Positions 1 to 13,200 of a stretch of 64,000 nucleotides of DNA are shown in pieces (the stretch's first letter is position 1; each line of letters starts with the position of its first letter). Source of the DNA: Balanoglossus misakiensis (lineage: Eukaryota > Hemichordata); contig CM082593.2 in the NCBI GenBank assembly GCA_040954595.2, positions 5,146,001 through 5,210,000 of the forward strand, written 5' to 3'. Both the position numbers and the translations under genes were made by a program. The notes beneath the pieces are model-generated. The model saw only the letters and a list, made by a program, of their open reading frames with translations. It did not search any database and was not told the origin of the DNA.

Positions 1-783
1 GAACAAACCATGGTGGTGAAAGGGTTTAAGGTCCCATGATTCAAATTTATAGTTTTTACAGAATCCTTCAGTATTGAGATTGTGTTTTGGTTTAGAATAT
101 GTCCCGTTATGTGTTGAACCATGCATATATACTTGAGTATCTATTGATTGTACCTGTGACGTCCCAATGTCAAATTGTGCAGAAGCAACATGATGTAGTG
201 TGTTGTTTTGTCTTCTGTGTATGTCCTACATTTGTGGTATACTGCGCTTACAGTCTATAAACTACCTTTTCATCAATTTAAACCAATTTCTACCACTTTT
301 ATGTAATTAATGGCACATTTTTTTGCTCTTCCTATCAAAAGTATTTTGCGGTAAGTTTCATATAAAACAGACTCTATGCATATCCATATGCTCTCCACAT
401 CTTAGCTTTGTGAATTGTGCAAGTTGCAGTTAGTTCAAATCTCTGCTGGTTTGCTAGTTTTATTTACTTGTTTTCAGCAAAATCATCTTTCTTTGGGTGT
501 CTTGTCTCAACCTTCCCAAATCTGAGCAAAAACACTTTCATCTGATCAAACATCGGATTTCTCTGAGTTTGTCATTTGTACAGCTACAGATGACCCTGTT
601 TGTACACTGAGTGAGTCTTTTCTGTCAAGTTCACTTCGCTGTGATCTCTTCCAAATTCAACACTCCAGGCCTTGTACCTCAACAAAATTTCCAATCTGTA
701 TTTTCTGACCACCTCATGACTGTGTATACTATAGCACATTATCTTCATAGAGTCTCACACAAGCTTTCTTTAAACTTTGACAG
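1..783. other. Intron of the giant cadherin gene (5' boundary outside the window)
   Basis: I see no coding exon here. The first recognisable exon starts at 784 after a cag acceptor, and its first base completes a codon from an exon upstream of the window. No Asp-x-Asn-Asp-Asn type cadherin linker is encoded in this stretch, so the preceding exon must lie to the left. Confidence 0.6.
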
Positions 784-3700
784 ATTCCAGATTGACCAAC
801 TCACTGGCCTAATCACACTGGCCGAATCCATCGACTACGAACAGACCCTCAGCTACCAGCTGACCATCCAGGCTGAAGACGGCGGCAGCCCGCCCAACGT
901 TGACAACGCCAGGGTTATTGTCAACATCATTGATGTTAATGACAACGCACCAGAGTTTCAGCGACAGGAATATTTCGCCAGTGTCGATGAAAATACAAAC
1001 TATTTACCACCCGACAACTCAGTTATTAGAATCCGGGTAAGTGATGGAATGTAGTTTCAGAAAAAGTAGAAAATTGGAAAAATTTTAGAGGATTCAAGAA
1101 AAATTTGCAAGATACATGTCTGCTTCAACTGTGTCGTTCTATCTTTTCATCCATCAGGCAACAGACCGAGATTCACCACCCCACAATCAGCTGACCTATT
1201 ACATACTGGAATCGCATCCAGATGGCAGCGTGCAAAAACTCCAAAATGACACCAACTTCAGTCTGGTGACAATAGCGGGTAGCGGATACCTGTTTGTGGT
1301 GTCGCCTTTGGATTACGAAGCCGTCACTGATGGCCGACTGACGTTGTCTGTTCTGGCAGAAGACAGTGGAGGTCTTGGTGCATCTGCAGTTTTAGTCATA
1401 GAAATTCTGGTAAGAGGATTAAGTCATTTTGAAAGTTGTCATGTCTGTATTTTCTTTGAAATTAGCCTTTAATTTAAAATTTGTCGATATTTGCACTCAT
1501 TTATCTCATGGTTATGGACCCCCCCCCCCACCCAAGATTGCATAAGAAATACATGAAAGTGAGCCAGTAATTTTATTGATTTTGGTTGGAAATAAGAAAA
1601 TGGATGATAGTGAGTGGTACAAATGTTTACATGTGTGTGTCTTATAATTTTAAAGGATAAAAATGATCACGGTCCAGTGTTTACGAAATCCAGCTACAAC
1701 GCATCAATACCAGAAAATCTGCTATCGGGGGATGTGGTCACACAAGTCACGGCAACTGACGGCGACTTGTCCTCTGCCCTGGGCACCACTTCCATAGTTT
1801 ATTCCGTATCACAATCCTCGCTCTTCCGGGTGAATCCGAGGAACGGGGAGGTCACCACGGCCGGTTATCTGGACCGGGATGAAGGAGAAGACTTCTTCGC
1901 TGTTGAGGTGAGACATTCAGAAAATTCTTTCGACTGATCATGAAAGCAGGGGTTGCATGTTTCCATTGTTAAGCATCAGATGGCTTGCTTCGTGTAAGGT
2001 TCTTTTACGATGTAGCATTGGTCTGTGTTCGCTGAATCACTGATTTCTCAACATCTGTTGGGATTTGATTTCTCGATGAAAATATTGATCACAAATACCG
2101 CATCTTTTTCAATTTTTATGGCACCGCAGATGCTATTCATGTACAATTTCGCATGTCATAACTTCTCACTATAATTCGATATAATTTTACTACATTTAGG
2201 TCCTGGCAGTTGATGGTGGCCATGGCGACGAGCAGAGGTCAGCCACCACCACAGTCTATATCACCATCACTGATGTCAATGACAACAACCCTGTGTTTGA
2301 TCAAGGTGAGTTCAGTTGCTAGGTTTTTCCAACAAGAACTGCAACTATTGAACAGAATAGAATTTTGTATTCAGAATGTTGACATTCTGAGTTGCAACAA
2401 TTGTGCTTTAATTTTTTTCTGAATCAAATATTTACATAATGACTGCAAATCAATATTTGAAACTTTGTTACAGTGAGACAAACTGTGCAGGTTGCTGAAG
2501 ATGAACCAATCGGATCAAGCGTTGCAAATGTCAGCGCCTCTGATCTTGATGAGGGAATCAATGGGGATGTTACGTACTCACTGATTGGTGGAAATATCAA
2601 CGTAAGTTTGTACACTTGATGGAAAGTTAAACAAAATGCTGTCAGAAAGACATTACCTTAATAGTGGAAATAGTGTGTACATTCTCTGTAAATATAAACT
2701 TCACGATAGTAACTAGAACCCTCTGCTTGTTATCACCACAGGATGCTTTTGAAATTGACAGTGTAACGGGCGAAATAAAAATCAAGAGTCAGTTGGATTA
2801 CGACGAAACAACTCAAGTTTACGTGCTAGAAGTTCTTGCCGAAGATGGCAGTGTGCCTGTTACCCCAGCGTAAGTATTGACCAGACAAAATTGGGTCAAG
2901 GGTTTCCAAGTGCAGTGACACGTATAGAAATATGAACATTTGCCTTCATCAGCCATCATATCCTTCTTTGATTAAGTCAACACCCAATGTACTGGTAATT
3001 TATGCTTGATTGATGTGTAAGGTTAGGTATTATCTCAGAGCTTCAAACAGTGTAATATATTTCCATATTTTTTTCCTATTCCAGAACTGGATCAGCAACT
3101 GCTACCGTGACTGTTAGTGTGTTAGATGTCAATGATAATGTTCCTGTGTTTATTTATGAACCTGGCATGGATTCCTATGAGTTTTCAGTCAGTGAGGTAC
3201 TGTTATCATTTTTCTATGTTGATAGCTGAATTTTAGCTTTTTATATCAAAATGATAACTTACATCAATTTAGTTCAAGTTTAGCAAAAAGACATCATTCC
3301 TTGTTGCGAGAGCCTGTGATCATCTGGTTTTGTTACAGTTTGAATCGAAATTGTTTAGAATAAAATTTTGACTATCTATTTGTCTACTGCTTATCTGAAT
3401 GGGTTGACAATTCCCAGGGGATGGTAAGTAACTGCGTTAGTGCAGACTTGGAATCTGGATTGCTCGACTGAGTTTCTTTCGTTAACCTATTTGCTATTTG
3501 ATCAAGTTTGTTTGCCCACTAATCACAAAATCTTTCTGTCAGATAGATTCTTCTTGTTTCCTCTTTTAGTTTTCCATTATTCCCAGTATGCTGTGTTGAA
3601 GAAATAAAGTCTCCTCTGTTCAATCTTTGTGATTGCAGTGTTCTACAAAGCATTTGACAAAGAATATACTTACCCTCTTCAGCCTTTGCTGTACTTCCTT

Positions 3701-6700
3701 AGTGACGTCTTAATTTATTCACAGGAGGCTGATCCAGGGATCAATATTGGTGTTGTCACGGCAACTGATCTGGACTCCAATCTGAACGGAAAGATCGACT
3801 ACAACATCACAGCTGGTAACATTAATGGTTAGTAGACTGCCAACTTCTATCTTACATCAATCAACTGGGGTTTTTTTTACCAAAAAATTGTCACCGTTCA
3901 CCTCCCAAACTGCACATTGCTAATGCTTAAAACTAATTTTATTTGGGATATCTTTCTCAGACACCTTCAATATGAAGAGGAGAGACTCAGGAGAAATCAT
4001 TTTAGAGCGACTGCTTGACAGAGAGGCAATCGACACTTATCATCTGATCATCACAGCCACAGACAGAGGAACTGTGAGACACAGTGCAACGTGCGATGTC
4101 GCAATCACTGTCAAAGATGTCAATGACAATGACCCTGTGTGGCTGGGACAACCGTATACAGTCAGTTTGGCTGAGAATGCACCGAATGGAACATTCGTCT
4201 TCCAGGTGAGCTGTACATGAAATGAGTCAGTTGTTTTACTGTTCAGCCGTGACATTGTATTGCATATACCGGGTACTAAGGTACATGTATATGTTCTATG
4301 TAATGTACTAATTACATATAACAGCTTCCGAATTAATTTAGCAATATTCTGAATTATTTTGACAAACGTTTTATGTTTTTGGGTAAGCATAATGAATTTT
4401 AATTTATATACATATGATGCGATGTTGAAAGTAGTATTTCATGATACTCATTATTGTTTAATTAGCCCCTCCTAAAATTAGGTAAATCTGTACGATAATC
4501 ATGTAACGGTATGTACCACCAGTACATTGTATCTATGTATGCATGTACCGGTATATAAACAACAGACCGCTATTTAACCTCTCTACTCTGTAAAATCTTG
4601 CAACCTAGGTTTCCGCCACAGACGCCGACATCGGCACCAATCAAAAACTGGTGTATGAGATGAACACAGACAATGCGTACTACGAAGTGGACGGTGACAC
4701 TGGCATTATCAGAACACGGAACGTTCCGGTAGACCGAGAGATGAACAGTCGAGACATGCAAGAAATTGTTCTCACAGTGAAAGACAGTAAGTCTGCGCAT
4801 CTCAAGCAGATTTCAGAATCTGTAAGAAGTCTTTTATAGTGTGAGCTGAATTGGTGATGTTAGAGTCATTTTCTGGGGAAAATTTGTCTCCATTATCACA
4901 CCATAAAATGAGCTTTCCCCATTACCAAAATACTGAAGAGTCATTTAACAGCATAGCTTTTATTGATAATTTTGTAATGTCTACGTTAATTTTTCTCACA
5001 AGGTGGCAGACCATTGCGTCGCAGCCCGGACACTGCCACTGTCTATGTGAATATCCTGGACACAAATGACAACAGTCCAGTATTTGAAAACGCTCCATAC
5101 ATCACCAGAGTTAAAGAAAACCTGCCAGCAACCACTAGTGTGTATCAGGTAGGATTATTCAGATTTCTGTGTTTCCATGGCAACCTATCAGTTGTTGCGC
5201 GAATTGGTCATTTCTCTAGGTTAGGCAGCGTACTCTGTTGTATTGTCATTGACTATATGGGGACTTGATACAGACATGCCTTTTGTTTCCTAGGTGATGG
5301 CCTTTGACCCAGACCTGGGTGAAAACGGGACAGTCTCCTATTCCATCGTAAAGACTGATCCAGACGTCAATCAATTCACAATCGAGCCGTCATCCGGAAT
5401 CATCAGGCTGGTCCAGCCACTTGACCGGGAAAACATCTCCAACTATAACGTTACCATAGAGACTCAAGACGGGGGAAGCGATCCGAACGTCGCCGTGACA
5501 ACTGTGGAAATAATCGTTGAAGACGATAATGACCACAGTCCAGTGTTCAACGCGAGCAGTTACCAAGTGTCTGTGTTGGAAAATGCCTCACGCTTGACAA
5601 GTTTGCTCAGAGTTTTTGCCACAGATGATGACATTGGTAAGACTTCTGGGTTTTTTATTTTGACGTAAGCACTTAGAAAGTGGCTTGATAATGAAGTAAA
5701 AGTCAGTCAGAATAGAATAGTGCAGAAATAGAAACGGCTCATTTCAAGTACATACTTTTCTGTAAAGTGTTAATTTTAGAAAATGTACATTATACACATA
5801 CAGATATATATCCAGTTTTTAAAATGTTTTGGAGCAATGAAGGTTACATCTTGAGAATGCATGGTGAAATATAGGTCAAAATTCATTTAATGTTCCATTT
5901 AAAACGTTTCAGAGTCAAACGCAGAAATCAATTATTTCATTGGCTCCGGAAACGAAGATGGAAAATTCCGCATCGACTTCCAGACCGGGATTCTCGAAAC
6001 GGCCGCGTACCTGGACAGGGAAGCGGTGTCTTCCTACAACCTGACCGTTGAAGCTGTGGACAACGGGGCCAACGCCCGGACGGGCAGCTGTGTTGTCATG
6101 GTGACAGTGCTGGATGTGAATGACAACAGACCTGTGTTTGTTGACAGTAACTATGACGTCAGCATCTCAGAAGATGTGACCCAGGATGAGGTTATCGTAA
6201 CTGTGAGTGATGTCAGTTTTTATGGGGTTTTTCGCTTTCAACTGGAACTTATATTGCACCAAATAAAATCACATTAAATAGATAGATCTTTTGGTCTTAT
6301 CTGCTTGTTGGAGATACCTGTTTTAATTGTGGTTTTATGCAATATTTTATGGTTCTACCATAGGTCCATGCAGAAGATGAGGACATTGGCGACAATGCTA
6401 AAATCACATATGCCATAGTGGATGGGAACACTGATGATTGCTTTGTCGTAGACAGTGATACGGGAGAAATCAGAAGGGGTGACAGACCCCTGGACAGAGA
6501 GACAGAGGAATCTTTTATGTTGATAGTTGAGGCTTCTAATTCTGGCAGTGAAGTATTGAGATCAACAGGTAATGTGAAAATTGTGTGACGGTGTCATCAA
6601 GGATTTTGATCTGTTAATGCATGTATATGTACTGGTATTGCTATGATTGAATATTGTCATGTTGTATTTCCCTACGTACCGGTACAACCATTTTATCAAC

Positions 6701-7263
6701 ACCTAATAAATATCGCTTACAGTATCCGTTTATCCAATATAAATTTTGCTTCAACTATGTGTGAATCGGGCAAAACCAAAGTCAGTTCTGGCATGTATTA
6801 ACTGTTCTATACCCATGCTTTCCTATTCTCAGTTCGTGTCAGTATCAGGGTTTCAGACGTCAACGACGAGGTACCAGTGTTTACCCAGTCGGTCTACAGC
6901 CGACCGGACCTCAGCGAAAATGCCGGAAGCGGCACATCCGTGGTGTTGGTGTCGGCAGAAGATCCGGATCTGAATGGAGGCGGACTCGTCCGGTACAGCA
7001 TCGCGTCCGGCAACGATGATGGAAAGTTCTCCGTCGACGCTCAGACCGGACTCATCATGACCCAGGACGACTTGGACTACGAGACGCGGAGCAATTACAC
7101 CTTGGTTGTCACGGCAACAGACCAAGCCCCTCCTTTCTATACCAGCGTCGCCACGGTTATAGTGCACATTGTGAATACGAACGATGAGCCACCAGCTTTC
7201 AGTGAAACTCGATATGAAGGTGCGGTTCAAGAGAATGTCGCTATTGGTACGCCAGTGATAACA
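784..7263 (+). other. CDH23: CDH23 exons 1-15 of the window: EC repeats, first block
   Basis: Exons: 784-1036, 1158-1409, 1656-1907, 2200-2305, 2474-2601, 2742-2869, 3085-3196, 3725-3827, 3961-4205, 4609-4786, 5003-5148, 5294-5636, 5913-6202, 6364-6568, 6833-7263. They encode the second half of one EC repeat and then nine full ones. Each repeat ends in a calcium linker such as DVNDNAPEF, DKNDHGPVF, DVNDNNPVF or DTNDNSPVF, and holds DRE/DYE and DxD calcium ligands. The last two linkers in this block are degenerate (DVNDEVP and NTNDEPP). Exons 2 and 3 are each exactly 252 nt. Boundaries were chosen for in-phase GT-AG joins and domain continuity. Confidence 0.88.
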
Positions 7264-10200
7264 GTAAGTTTGTTTAAATCTTTGAAATTTGCTTCTCTGT
7301 GGAATATGTTTTCAACTTTGTTCTACTGATGCAAATGTTATGAAATGTCCTGTTGGTCTGTGGTATATGACCAATGTTGCCGTCAACCTTTATGTCTTTA
7401 AAATTCTGTATGGTAGCATTACTCAATTTCATGTTTACCTTTACATTTTCTGTACAACATCACCATAGCTTTTAAGCAAATGTTGATTTACATGCATAAA
7501 AGACATACTTTTAAATTTCGAGGTGATGGGGAAAGAAGGAAAACTCAGAGTGATGGATTCATGTTGCCATGTAGTCCCCCCTTGATTTTAACACACCTGT
7601 CAATTTCTTTTGTAGGTCACAGCTGTGGAATACGACAACCAGAATCCAATACGTTATGAGATCGATCCGAATACAAACCCTGAGGCAATCAGGCTCTTTA
7701 AAATTGATGCTGTCACTGTAAGTCATCCAGTTTGGAAATTTAGTCCCCAATTCTAAGCAGACGTATGCTAAGAATTTGTCATATACGGTAGTGGGAATTT
7801 TGTAGGTTCATACACATTGACATGCAGCTTAAAAGCATGATTATAGATGCCTTAGGTTATGCAAAATTTATTTAACTCGTGCAAGACAGTTCGTGGTTAG
7901 TTTCATTTGTGAATAATTATGAATAATGTTTGTTTCAGGGTGTGATTTCAACTGATGGTGATATTGACAGAGAAGTGAGAAGTTTCTACACCATCAGTGT
8001 CCTGGCTAATGACGGTGGTGTCGATAAGGGCTCTGCTACAGTAAGTCCTTTGTCATGTAGAAACAATTAAAGTATTGAGCCAGCTTTAACCGCTGAAAGA
8101 GTTACTAACTTTGAAATGATATTGGTTCACAGGTGTGGATAACTATTGATGACGAGAATGACAACGTGCCTGTGTTTGATGTTGTCTCTGATCTGACTGT
8201 GTCCGTTCTTGAAGAGGAGTTTACGCCCCTCAACTCCATCATTGGAACCGTCAGAGCAACGGACATGGATGATGGAACTAATGCCCAGGTACGGTACATG
8301 AGTCATTTTCTTTATTGACCTCACATCAAGGGGATAAATACTCATATATTTGCCCTGGTAGATGTAAATAGCGTGATTTCACCAATTTTTTGTAATTTTT
8401 ATGTACTGTTTTTTTTTTTACAGATAAACTACTCTATTGAGAGTGGGAATGACAATGAAGTGTTTGCTGTTGTCAAGAACACAGCTGATGAGTGTGAAAT
8501 CAGGAATATTAAGAATTTAGACCGTGAACTTCAGGATAAATATACTTTAGAGGTAAGTCATTAAAGGTTTAGTTTTCTTGGAAAATAAAGTTTAAAAGTA
8601 GTATGGGTGCATTTTTCAAAACCAATTCAGTTTCGTATTTTATGTCACCACATGAACAAAATTACACGACTTCTGTAGATACTGATGTAAAATATGCTTT
8701 TTGATAATACAACTCAGTGGTTTTTCGTTTTTTTTCCCCATTTTACCAGATTTCCGCATATGACGGTGGCACGCCCTCTCTCAGTAGCACAATGACCATG
8801 ACAGTAATTGTCATTGATGTGAACGATAATGCTCCAGTGTTCAACATGTCTTACAAATATGATGTCACTATTGATGAGGTAAGGAAAATTTTTCATCAAT
8901 TTAATTCTATTTTTTACCAACATTGTCATGCTCAGCAGCAGGGTTTTAGTGAAGTTTTTTGCCATGTTCCATCTTGCAAGCAGTATAATTTCGAGAAAAG
9001 AAAGAAAATCTCAAAATAACAAAATCAAGATGTTCACTATCTTGCTTGCAAGAAGACCAGAAATATAATTTTCCCCAAAGAGTCATTATAGATATTGGCA
9101 GCCATTTTGAAATTCAAATTCAGTAAATTGAAGGTAATTTCATAGTTGATCCTTAAAATTGACACAGTGAGTCTGATCTTGATTAATTTTATTTTTTTAA
9201 AGCATTGATTTAATTATTTTTGGTTGTAGAATGTTGGTGGAGGTACCCTTGTTACCACTGTACATGCCCACGATGCCGACAAACTTGGTTTGAATGGATT
9301 GAAGTATTACATCACAGATGGAAACTCAGACGACACATTCAGGATGGACAGAAACACGGGAGAAATCTCCACGAGACCAAACCCTCCCGACAGAGAGAGG
9401 CAAAGTTTCTACAATCTGACGGTCTTGGTGCAAGATGAAGAGTATAATAATCAAATTCAAGAGGTATTGTCAGAATTTTCAAAGAACTCTCCCCCCCCCC
9501 AGGATATGGAATTGCATTGTGGGTAAAAAGTCGCCCACTCACTGTTGCCTTTCAATTTGTAACTTTTTCTGAATCTTTCATATTTTTTAAAGACGTACAT
9601 CCAAGTCCTGGTGTATATCGCGGACAAGAACGACAACCCTCCGATCTTCAGTCCGACCAGCTACACAGCAACAGTCCGAGAAGGCCCTGGGTCCAGTTCA
9701 ATCAAAGTGGTTGACGTCAATGCCACGGATGAGGACCTTGCAGAGAATGCTGAACTGGTCTACGGCATTGTCAGCGGTGATGCCAATAGTTTGTTCAGTA
9801 TTGATCCACAAACAGTAAGTCATGACTTTAGAATAGTTTTTTTCCGAGAATAATGTCAAATTGTATGTTGGCAAAACTTCCGTCTTTGTCAACTGTGCTT
9901 GCTTGTGTTTCAAATTAGAAGATTTTGTATCTTTTTCAGGGTGAAATATTCACTTCACAAGAACTCGACAGAGAAGTGGCTGACACGTACTTTCTGGTGG
10001 CCACTGCAACTGATCAAGCAGTTGATCCGGACGAGAGACTAACTGGTACTGCTACTGTAAGTATAATTGTCTCATTCATGAGATCATGGTTAGCCTACAA
10101 GACTGAAGACCAGCACATTATTTTTCACATTATTTCTTCTTGCATGTGATAACCAGAAGAAAACCATCAAGATGATTTTGTTGTCAGACTTGCTATTCTA

Positions 10201-13200
10201 CTTTGAATAGTACAGACTTCATATTGATTTTAGCCCTCAGTTCTAGTGAACTGCTTTTTATGATAGTTAAATAGACAAAGACTAAAACATGGTCCTTTTC
10301 GAACATTTAGCATAAAATTAATTGTTATATTTTTGTTGATAATTACCCAAACGAATATTGATTTCACACATTTACAACCCTATTTATTTTCAGGTGACTC
10401 TGACAGTGGAGGATGTGAATGACGTGGCTCCATACTTCCAGTCTTCATTTTTTGGTCCCTATTACATCGCTGAGGATACATCCGGTCCATTTGTTGGTTC
10501 TTTCCTGGCCGCCGATGAAGATGGTGGACTCAATGGACATATCCAGTATTCACTGCTGGGATCTGTAAATGGTAAAACAGGAATTTCTATAAAGCAGTCC
10601 TTCAATTAGATTTACTGTATGTCAATTCTAAACCCAATGCAAGTATTTTAAAATAGGTCGCAGATAACTTGCTCAGTTTTTCATGGATAGTACAGTTCTT
10701 CACAAGTCACTTCAGGACATTGACCTTTGGTGATGATATAGAGAAAATGTTATCTTTCAAAGCATTCCTAATACATGTCTTTTACGTACACCCACAGATC
10801 AATTCAGTATATCGCCCTCTGATGGTGACCTGAGGGTAAAGAAAGGAACCGAGTTAGACAGAGAAGACGTTGATGTCTTCAATATCACCATAGTAGCAAG
10901 TGATAGAGGAACCCCGCCATTATCAGGAACTGTAAGTCGTATAGTTTTTTTCTTTTGAAGGTACAAATTTTTGCTGCCGTGAAAAAATTCTTGCTTCAGC
11001 ATACTGTCGTAGTGTGGTGATGTTTTGTTACTGATGTACAAGATGAAACTAAAACCATACAAGCAGCCATTTGCATTTCATGTTTCATATTCTTATCTGT
11101 TCTCAGACTGTGGTCCAAGTGATCGTGTCCGACATCAACGATAATGACCCGTCGTTCCAAGCCACTCCATACGCAGTTGCGATCAGTGAACACGTCCCCA
11201 TCAATACCTCTATCTTCACTGTGTTGGCCACAGACAATGATGTCGGTCCCAATGCGCATATCACGTACAGCATTACCAATGGAAATACAGAGAATGCTTT
11301 TTCGATTGATTATTTGGTGAGTACCGTACTTGACAATGCTGTGTAATTTTTCAGACAAAATATGTGTAGCTGATTACTCAGAGATATTACTGCCTTACCA
11401 TACACTACTAGACTGCTAATGGAACATGTCAGCATGGCATAAAGCAATATACAATGTAGTATAGTGAAGAAAAACTGTTTAAGGTTTACTTAATATTATC
11501 CCCCTACATCTTTTTCAGACTGGAGTGGTGCGTGTAGCAAAAGACTCTTTGGACAGAGAAGTCACAGATCAGTATGTGTTGACAATTACGGCCAAGGACA
11601 ATCCAGAAAATCCCAGCAATGCTCGAAGAGTAAGAACAAATTTTACTTCTGTTTTTGTTGTTGATATTTTGCGTATAAATACGGTACATTGGATTTTTGG
11701 TTGATAGAGCTGTACTCTCACAGTTTAGCAATTCTTGTACTTCTGCAGTCAGTACCAGAACTGAAAGTGTTCACATGTTATGTCCATATGCAGTGTGTCA
11801 AGGCAGAACCGCCAGTCACTTGGTATATTCCAGTAAACAGTGTGTATTGTCAAATGAATGACCAATCATGAGTTTCATTTTCATTTTTCAGGATGGCACT
11901 GAATTGATCGTCACAATACTGGACGAAAATGACCAACCGCCCGTGTTCAGTCAGACCAGCTACACTGGCAGTGTCATGGAAAATGCAGCCGGCATTGCAG
12001 TCACCATGGTAACACAATTGCACTTCTTAGACTCATTCCTCTATGCTCTGTTTCACTGAATGATTTTCGATTGTGTAAATTGGCCACTACAATGTTCCAC
12101 TGTCAAAAGTTGCGGCATATCATAGTTTTACTTTAAACACATTGCATTATTTGGAAGCCATTTTGCACACTTAGAGATACTATGTGTCTGCTTATTCTAA
12201 CAGAACACTCTGATCCTTGCTGAAGATGGTGATGATGGCTCCAATGCAGTTATGAAGTACAGCATCAATGGTGTGGGATCTGAATATTTCAGTATAGATG
12301 AAGATAGTGGTAAGGGTTAGCTTCTCAAGAAAGTTGGTCCTGAGTTTTGAAGATTTAGAATCTTTCTCACTAAATTTTAAAAAAACATTCCGATGGCAAA
12401 TGTTAATTTTTTTTCTCTGACCTTATGAATTTGATTATAATATCTTGTTAAACATTTCTCTTTCTCTCTGTCTCTCTCTCTCTTCAGCTGTCGTGAGTGT
12501 CAAACCAGATAGCCAACTGGACAGAGAAACTGAAAGTAGCTACACATTCACTGTGCTGGCTTCGGATATCGGAGGTCTCAACAATACAGCTGAAGTTGTG
12601 GTGGAAATACTGGATGAAAACGATAACAGTCCAGTATTTGTGCCAAGAGACATCACAAGACATGTATCAGAAAATGCCCAAGAAGGTGAATTTTGTTATT
12701 TAAGATTTCCTTATATAATGATCGATGCTATGCTGAATCTGTGGTTGCAAGAGTTGCTATGTATACACTCAGTAGATGTTATTGTCTGGTAAATAATTAA
12801 TATATCAGAGATTGAAAACATCTTGTATTTTCAGTCCTTAAGTAACGTTTTCACTGTTCATGTACTATTGTACAGATTTTATTGTAACATTATGACGTAT
12901 TTGACAGGTTTGGAGGTGAGCCAAGTGTCAGCCTCAGACATGGATTCAGGTCTCAATCAGCAAGTCACTTACAGGATAGAGAGTGGTGGTCAGGATAGAT
13001 TCACTATCAATCCAGATACTGGCCTGATAAAAGTGAGTTGATAATTCTTCGTCGAATTCTTGAAATATCGTTTACATTAAATGCTGGCAATATGGTTTCT
13101 TGTGGTTTAGTGATAGCTTATTGTCTCAAATATGACTATTTATGTAAAGCTGTGAAATTACAGTCATTTTTTATGCAAGAAATGAAAAGAAGATGGTTCC

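Noticed and set aside
10996-11358. 120-codon antisense ORF over CDH23 exons (also 6853-7230 and 4040-4390)
   Set aside because: Antisense shadows of conserved EC exons; they read across introns and have no independent signature.
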